NCBI GenBank assembly: GCA_027924585.1
Contig: BSBM01001929.1
Location: 124,001-188,000, forward strand
Reading direction: 5' to 3'
Origin: Larix kaempferi
Taxonomy: Eukaryota > Streptophyta > Pinopsida > Pinales > Pinaceae
Length of the DNA stretch: 64,000 nucleotides
Part shown: positions 57,381-64,000 of the stretch, piece by piece
Numbering within the stretch: the stretch's first letter is position 1
Layout of the letters: every line of letters begins with the position of its first letter
Position numbers and translations under genes: made by a program
Notes under the pieces: generated by a model
The model's database searches: none
Told to the model about the DNA's origin: nothing
What the model saw: only the letters and a program-made list of their open reading frames with translations

Positions 57381-57439
57381 TCAATAAACAAGAAAAAGAA
57401 ACATTCTATATATCGAAAAATGCTAATAGAAATCGCAAC

Positions 57440-58095
57440 ACCACATACTAGGTAGAAATATCTGAGTAGCAGTAATGACCTAAGGTACCCATCATCTGCC
57501 AGTTCTGTCTGGCTTTCTTTGTCGAGCTTGTGAGATGCAATATTACGACTCTGTGTTCACCTTCATGGCTTGAGCATGGCAGCTTCTTGAGGAAGGAATG
57601 TGGAAAAAAAACAAACAAACAACCAAACCAAAAAAATGTGGAAATGAAAAAGGGATACAGAATACGACGACCTTTATCCATAATTTGGTGATGAATATTG
57701 TTGAAATAATACGTGACCACCCAGCCGATGCAAGTGGTCTCAAGTAATGCCCGCCTGCCAGACCAGTACATGTTACATAGAAAAACTCCAAAGTAACGCT
57801 TGTATAAGATTTTTCTATTAAACTTTCTTATGAATTTTATTTTTCAATGAAACCAAGCATTTCTTTTAAGTTTTAGCCTGGACTGATGTTATTTTCTGAA
57901 ATGAAACTGCTATTTTGTGAAATGCAACATTTCTACTTCACCTAATTTATCAAAGCAACGGGTACCCTTAAAAAGTTCAACTACATAGGAATGGATGGAA
58001 TGGATGGGTAGGAACCTGCGAAATGCGACATTCAATTTGAAGTTTATGCCACAATTCAGGTGGTCTGGTGGCCAAGCCGTTACAAATCGCATACA
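57440..58095. other. Conserved block in the duplicated flank
   Basis: Stretches of 57440-58095 match 61435-62000 more closely than the rest of the duplication, for example 57653-57790 versus 61615-61750 with two differences. It is also less A/T-rich. Both strands give ORFs of 60-107 codons (minus 57448-57771, 57543-57791, 57910-58092), and both copies contain stops in one frame or another, so I cannot name a gene. It may be exon relics or a conserved non-coding element. Confidence 0.45.
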
Positions 58096-58124
58096 TTATT
58101 TTTATTGTTTTTACTACACAAATC

Positions 58125-59696
58125 GTAGCAAAATATTGAACTAAACACATATCATGACAGGGAACAAAATGCTAAAACACATATCATTATACTAAACACA
58201 TATCATTATACTAAAACATTTTTATTATTTGTAATTTTCACTTTATATCAAGTGACTTTGTTTGTTGATTTGAATTATTTTATTTTGTTTTGGTAGGTCT
58301 TCCATTCAATTACTATTTCCAATCTAAGAAATACTTATTGAGACTCTTATTTACATCCAGTTCATACTTATATTTTATATAGTTTATTTTATTTAATTTT
58401 GAACATTTTTTTATTTTTGACACAATTTATCTCTGATATTTGTACACAGAATTTTCGGACCAAAATTTTGAACAAAACACAGATGATGACATGGAACAAA
58501 ATGCTGAACAAAACAATGATGGTATGAAAGGTTTTCCATTATATTAAAACATTTCTATTTTATCTTAATTTTCTACTTGTGACTTTGTTGATTTGAATTA
58601 TTTTATTTTGTTTTGGTAGGTGTCTCTTATTCTAATTCAATTACTACTTTCTATTCAATTACTAGTTCGGATTCAGGTAAGATAGAGGCCATACTTATAT
58701 TTTATATAGTTTATTTTATTTTATTTTGGAATTTTTTATATTTGACAATTTATCTCTAATATTTGTAAAAAGAATACTCCGAGCAAAATGTTGAACAAAA
58801 TACACATGATGACATGGAACAAAATGGTGAACAAAACACTGAAGGTATGAAATGCTTGCCATTATATTAAAACATTTCTATTTAATTTTAATTTTTTGTT
58901 TTACTTTATAAAGAGTGGTTTTGTTGATTTGAATTATTTTATTTTGTTCGTGTAGGTGTCTCCCATTCAATTACTACTTCGGATTCAGGTAATACTTATT
59001 GGGACTCTCATTCAATTAACTCTTATTTCATCCTGGCAATACTTATATTTTATATATAGTTTATTTTATTTTATTTTGAACAATTTTTATATTTGATATA
59101 GTTTATCTTTGATGTTTGTAAGCAGAATACAGTGAGCAAAATGATGAACAAAACATAGATGATGACATGGAACAAAATGATGAACAAAACTTTGAAGGTA
59201 TGAAATGTTTTCCACTATATTAAAACATTTATATTTAATTTTAATTTTTTGCTTTACTTTATAAGGAGTAACTTTAATGATTTGAATTATTTTATTTTAT
59301 TCTCGTAAATGTTTCCCATTCAATTAATACTTCAGATCCTTATTGAGACTCTAATTCATATAAATCTTGACACTATCATTCAAGTAGTTCTTCAAGCTCT
59401 CATTTTTCAACTCTAATTCCTATTCAAGTAATAAATTGTTTTACTTTGAGGATTATTTCTATGTCAATATTGGTGAACAAAACATTTATGGTATGAAAGG
59501 TTTTCCATTTACATTTTTATTTAATTTTAATTTTATACTTTACTTTATTTTAAGTGATTTTGTTAATTTGAATTATTTTGTTTTACTTTATTTTAAGTGA
59601 TTTTGTTAATTTGAATTATTTTGTTTTGTTTTGGCAGGTGTTTCAGATTCAATTACTACTTCTCATTCAAGTAGTATTTCTTTGGACTCTGACTAA
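58125..59696 (+). pseudogene. Duplicated 3' part of the mini-exon gene
   Basis: Well-formed phase-1 exons are 58450-58521, 58620-58676, 58773-58844, 58956-58988 and 59126-59197. The last exon is 59638-59696, ending TAA and longer than in copy 1 (reading SITTSHSSSISLDSD at its end). The unit at 58297 has lost its donor, those near 58130 and 59301 have lost splice sites, and the exon at about 59450-59490 is truncated. There is no first exon or promoter. It could be a dead fragment, or it could supply alternative 3' exons to transcripts that read through 55638. Confidence 0.65.
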
Positions 59697-61167
59697 GAGC
59701 ATCTTTTAATTTTCTTAAAATCTTGCTTTTAAGTATAATTGTGAACTAAAAGTATTTTAACTTTCATAAATTTACTTGAATTCTTAATTTTAGTAGTTTA
59801 GTGGAGTTAGAATCTCAATTCATTATTCAATTTTGAATATGCATTTTTTAATGAGAAATGCAAACCAATCATGGTTGAGACAATTCTTTTACTCATTACA
59901 TATTCCATTGATTCCAATTTTATGTTAGGTTTAGAAAAACTGGCCATGGTGAAAAAGAATGATGATCATTTCAAATTATTGATTACATTGAATTTTCTAA
60001 GTATATGTTATACAATATTTACATAACTTATTTGTGTTATATGTAGTTTGTAATTCTATTGATTTAATGTTATGTAAATTTCATATTATTTTATTATATT
60101 GTTAATTTTGTATGTACATTGATGTAATTTTGTATTGTTGTTTTACATATATGTATTTTGATAAGTAAAAGTAAATGTGGTTGTAATAAATAATGGTATA
60201 ATAATAATTTGAGATGAACTTTAAAATTGACATTAATATCTTATGATTATTAATGTTATAAAGTTGATATGTTTTGGTGTGTTCTTATTTTATTTAGTTA
60301 GTGATAAGAAATGTTGTTATGAAAATATATTGTTTTTATTGATCATAACACTAGAGTAAGTTAATAGGAATCAAATCTATCAAGGTGTAAGCTTTTTAAG
60401 AGTGAGAAATTTAAGGAAGAGTTTGTATTTGAAGGGATTCTATTGTTCTCAATATTTGATAGATCAAACTTAAGGTGGATTTAAGCTGGTTTCAATTGTA
60501 AATAACCATCCCCAAAAATTTAAATAATCATAATTATGCATATGTTTTAGATGAATTTGATCATTTGATATTTACTAAGTATCGTGTATAATCTAGAGAT
60601 AACTATCAAGAAGGTCGCTTCAAAGTTATATGACACTCATTTGTTATATTCAATTTAACATTAGAACCTTAAATACTAGTATAAGTATTATAGCATATGG
60701 TAATAGTAAATATAAATGTGAATTGAAGCTTAATTTAGGTAAGTGACAAGTGTGTCCTTGCAAAAACTAAGAAATTGAGTATAATGTAAACATTAGGTAA
60801 TGAAAAAGAAGGATGAGCAAGAGGTGGGGTCCTATAATCTTGTTGGTGGGTTTTCTTGTTTTCTATTTTATGTTGTTTTTAAGGGGATCTCTTGGAGGAG
60901 GAGGCTAAAAAGGACAATACACTTATAGATGTTGATAGAGGAAAGAGTTAAAGTATTACCTTACTTGGAATAATATTGATAGTTGAAGAAGGAGTGGCCT
61001 CAACTTCTACTTGTGGTTGTTTTGGTGGAGAGCTGCTCCCCCAACTGTTGGGCAAGGCATGCATGTAAAATTGCTTAAGGATCAAACTTGACCAATCAGC
61101 TTAATCCGATTTTCTTTGGAATTAGAACTTGATATATAGTTTGTAAGATCTTTTTTAGAGTGATCAC
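59697..61167. other. 3' flank (second duplicate), gene-less
   Basis: It is the counterpart of 55639-57113. No gene is seen. Confidence 0.5.
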
Positions 61168-61434
61168 TGTGAATTAACTTAAGCTAGTGATAGAGTAGAT
61201 ATTGTTTTAACAAACAATGAAACCCATATTATGCTCTACAATGATCATTTTTAGAGTGATCACTGTGAATTAGCTTGTAGATCATTTTTAGAGTGATCAC
61301 TGTAAATTAGCTTAAGCTAGTGATAAAGTAGATATTATTTTAACAAACAATGAAACCCATATTATGCTCCACAGTTATTAATAAACAAGAAACATTCTAG
61401 ATATCTAAAAAATGCTGATAGAAATCCCAAATAG

Positions 61435-62000
61435 AAATATCTGAGTAGCAGTAATGACCTCAAGTACCCATCATCTGCCAGTTAGGTCTCGCTTTCTTTG
61501 TCCAGCTTGTGAGATGCAATATTACGACTCAGTGTTCACCTATGGCTTGAGCATGGCAGCTTCTTGAGGAAAGAATGTGGAAAACAAACAAACCAAAAAA
61601 AATGTGGAAATGAAAAAGGGATACAGAATACGACGACCTTTATCCATAATTTTGTGATGAATATTGTTGAAATAATACGTGACCACCCAGCCGATGCAAG
61701 TGGTCTCAAGTAATGCCCGCCTGCCAGACCAGTACATGTTACATAGAAAAACTTCAAAGTAACGTTTGTATAAGATTTTTCTATTAAACTTTCTTATGAA
61801 TTTTATTTTCCAGTGAAACCAAGCATTTCTTTTAAGTTTTAGCCTGGACAGATGTTATTTTCTGAAATGAAACTGTTATTTTGTGAAATGCAACATTTCT
61901 ACTTCACCTAATTTATCAAAGCAACGGGTACCCTTAAAAAGTTCAACTACAAAGGAATGGATGGGTAGGAACCTGCGAAATGCGACATTCAATTTGAAGT
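61435..62000. other. Conserved block, second copy
   Basis: The counterpart of 57440-58040. Minus ORFs 61536-61757 and 61540-61737 correspond to those in copy 1 but end earlier because of small indels. Confidence 0.4.
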
Positions 62001-62129
62001 TTATGCCACAATTATTCTTTTTTGTATAGATTATAGAATTCTGCAGGCACTGAAATATGAGATTAGGCCAAGCCGTTACAAATCGTATACATTATTTCTA
62101 TTGTTTTTACCTTTCCTTACCCTCCTAGA

Positions 62130-62732
62130 GCCGGAGATAGAGCATTTTAAGTAGGCCACTGGGAATACCATCTTCATTATAAGAGTGGGGGATTATTCGT
62201 GCTTCATTGTTAAAAAATAAAAACGTATTGTTTGTAGTTTAAAGAAAATTCATGGACTTGTCTTGCTAGTTGTCTGTACTTGAATTCTACATAAGCATGT
62301 CTGCACTTGAATTGAAACCTAATATTAATATGAAGGTAATGTGAAGCAGAGTATGGATGGCCACCCACTCTTAGGTTTGAATTTCACACGCACAACACTA
62401 AAACATTTTCGGTACATTTTTAGATTTAGGAGGAGTTTTGAGGATCCATGGCAATATCTTTTTGAATCAAATGGATTTGAGGGTTTTTTTTTTGGGTTCA
62501 TTTTTAGATTTGGGGGAGTTTTGGGGATCCATGGCAATATCTTTTTGAATCAAATGGATTTGAGGGGAGTCTTTCCTTAGATTGTTTGGAAAATAAAATG
62601 TAGTGGTTGAGAACAAACTGATGCATTGACAATAGAGGTGTGGGCTTTGCAAAAAAACTTCTTATGCATCTTCAAGTTTCAGATTTATATTTTTTTTGGT
62701 TTCAAGTTTATTATACCTGGATGGATTCCTTC
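62130..62732. repeat. Copia-1-family flank with 84-bp tandem duplication
   Basis: 62130-62420 is related to 10281-10620. A unit with TTTTTAGATTT(A/G)GG..GAGTTTT and GGATCCATGGCAATATCTTT occurs at about 62417-62500 and 62501-62580. It leads directly into the right copy of the window-end repeat. Confidence 0.65.
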
Positions 62733-63400
62733 TATACATAGTTAATAGTAAGTAATTTCCATAGAGGACTTTGCCTATCCAATGCATACTATGATGGTTT
62801 TAGGGTATTTAGGCTGGACTGGCCTATCCAATGCATACTATGATGGTTATGGGGTATTTAAGCTATTATCTAGTTACATCTTACACTCTTTCACACATCA
62901 AGCACATGGATCAATGTAGTTATTGAGTGTAAAATGCAAATGCAGTTTTGAATAGTTTGCAGTATGCATAAAATCATTCTCTTATATACTTATTACATAA
63001 CATTAAAGTGTAAAATGCAAACCTATATATCAATAGTTTGCATTGTGCATGTTATAAGAATCAGAAAGTAAAAAAGGAACAATAAAATTCCCTAAACAAT
63101 GAGATCAATATCTCACTCATATCACACTATAATGTATTTTATTAGCTTATAAATGTCACAATGAATTATTATGGTTCTAGGAATGGACTCAAGAACAACT
63201 CATTCATTCTTTATTTCAAAAAAAAAGAGTTTTCTCAAACACACATATTATCTCTACACATTTCAATTTTTTTTTTTAAGATGCCATCCACATTCTCATA
63301 AGTATTATAGTAGACCAAATACTATATTTCCTTTCATTATATCTTCTCCTTATGAAAATGATGCAAAATTTCAATAATGTTGGACCTGCCATGATAAGCT
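62733..63400. repeat. Copia-1 family 3' flank, right copy
   Basis: The near-identical partner of 1-660, in the same orientation. Confidence 0.85.
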
Positions 63401-63409
63401 TGATTATTT

Positions 63410-64000
63410 GTCAATTTGATGGAACTTTGGCTATCTCATTTGATGGTTGTTGGTTCTCCTTAGCCATGAACTCACTATCTCATCTAGTTGATGTAACATA
63501 ATTTAGACTTCCCACCAACTCTAGATACAAAGTGTCATTCATCTCTTTTGTTTCATCTTCACTATTGAGCTTCACATTTTGTTCCAATACACAGGCTTGC
63601 ATTCAGTCATATTGAACCTCATGATGATCTCCTCTCTATACTTTCTTTGTGTGATCAACTACACATCATTATCCCTCCATACTTCTTCAAGGCCTAAACA
63701 ATAATACAACTCAGGGAGGTCCTTCATCTCAAATTCCGATGAAAAGTTTCTTTTCATTTCTTCAATGAACATAGTAGCACTTCCTTTTATGATTAGATCA
63801 TCAACATATAAATAAATCAAAGCAATAAGCCCATCTTCATCATTCTTGATATACCAATGAGGGTCACTTTAACGTCTTATCAAACCTTGTTGAAAGAAGA
63901 ATGTATTAATCTTCACATATCATGACCTAGGTGTTTTTTTGAGCCCATATAATGCCTTCTTAAACATGCAAACACTATTTTAGTGTGCAAAGAGGATGTT
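63410..64000 (-). pseudogene. Copia-1b reverse transcriptase remnant at the window edge
   Basis: It matches 678-1266 and includes the YVDD box (about 63796-63807) and the FEMKDLPELYYCLG region. It continues beyond the window. It has the same stops as the left copy, so both derive from an already dead ancestor by duplication, or the family spread as a defective form. Confidence 0.85.

Larger units (their letters stand above)
53911..58114. repeat. Segmental duplication, copy 1
   Basis: It contains the 3' part of the mini-exon array and about 2.4 kb of flank. It starts at GTAGCAAAATATTGAA and ends at ATTGTTTTTAC (about 58112), where copy 2 begins. Copies differ by roughly 5 percent in the flank plus several indels. 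Confidence 0.88.
58115..62110. repeat. Segmental duplication, copy 2
   Basis: It runs from the junction at about 58115-58125 (CGTAGCAAAATATTGAAC) to ATTGTTTTTAC at about 62110. It repeats 53911-58114 in the same orientation. It lacks exon 1 and the 5' array, and near 62020 it has a small insertion relative to copy 1 (or copy 1 a deletion). Confidence 0.88.

Overview
The window is nuclear DNA from a large, repeat-rich plant genome, most likely a gymnosperm and probably a conifer. I see plant-type Ty1/copia gag-pol remains, LTRs of about 4 kb with initiator-Met-tRNA primer sites, nested insertions with 5-bp target duplications, and a decayed Penelope-like element with a GIY-YIG endonuclease. 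That last type is known in plants mainly from conifers. There are no bacterial features, rRNA genes, convincing tRNA genes or CRISPR arrays. The species cannot be named from the sequence.

1-17.9 kb is old repeat debris. Two decayed copia elements lie on the minus strand (Copia-1 about 678-4140, Copia-2 about 5115-8915 with its primer site and 5' LTR to about 9530). Beyond them are a pair of related short repeats (9.53-9.91 and 10.89-11.40 kb), a probable LTR carrying a 405-bp tandem duplication (13.39-14.29 kb) and several imperfect tandem repeats. The first 1266 bases recur at 62733-64000, so the window starts and ends in two copies of the same copia family.

17.98-46.91 kb is a four-level nest. 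A plus-strand copia (H) is split in its reverse transcriptase just after the YVDD box. The halves are separated by element A (19015-45988, LTRs about 4.0 kb). Element B (19613-35603, LTRs about 3.9 kb) sits in A's 5' LTR with target duplication CCTTA. Unit D (30393-35438, 5046 bp) sits in B's 3' LTR with target duplication GGTAT. A and B are related, carry no gag or pol, and behave like large retrotransposon derivatives moved in trans. Their internal regions share RNA-hairpin motifs. D carries one intact 1068-codon minus-strand gene behind a TATA promoter, the only long intact ORF in the window.

46.9-50.5 kb holds H's 3' tail, satellites and triplicated promoter-like modules. From 50657 a plus-strand gene starts with a clear first exon, and downstream it is an array of short symmetric phase-1 exons (72 bp alternating with 33 or 57 bp). 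It encodes a Glu/Gln/Asn-rich, probably disordered protein and ends at 55638. A Penelope-like fragment lies in its first intron. The 3' part of the gene plus about 2.4 kb of flank is tandemly duplicated (about 53.91-58.11 and 58.12-62.11 kb). The window closes with the second copy of the Copia-1 family (62.14-64.0 kb).

The most noteworthy items are the phase-1 mini-exon gene, the ORF-bearing TSD-flanked unit D, and the structured RNA motifs shared by families A and B.
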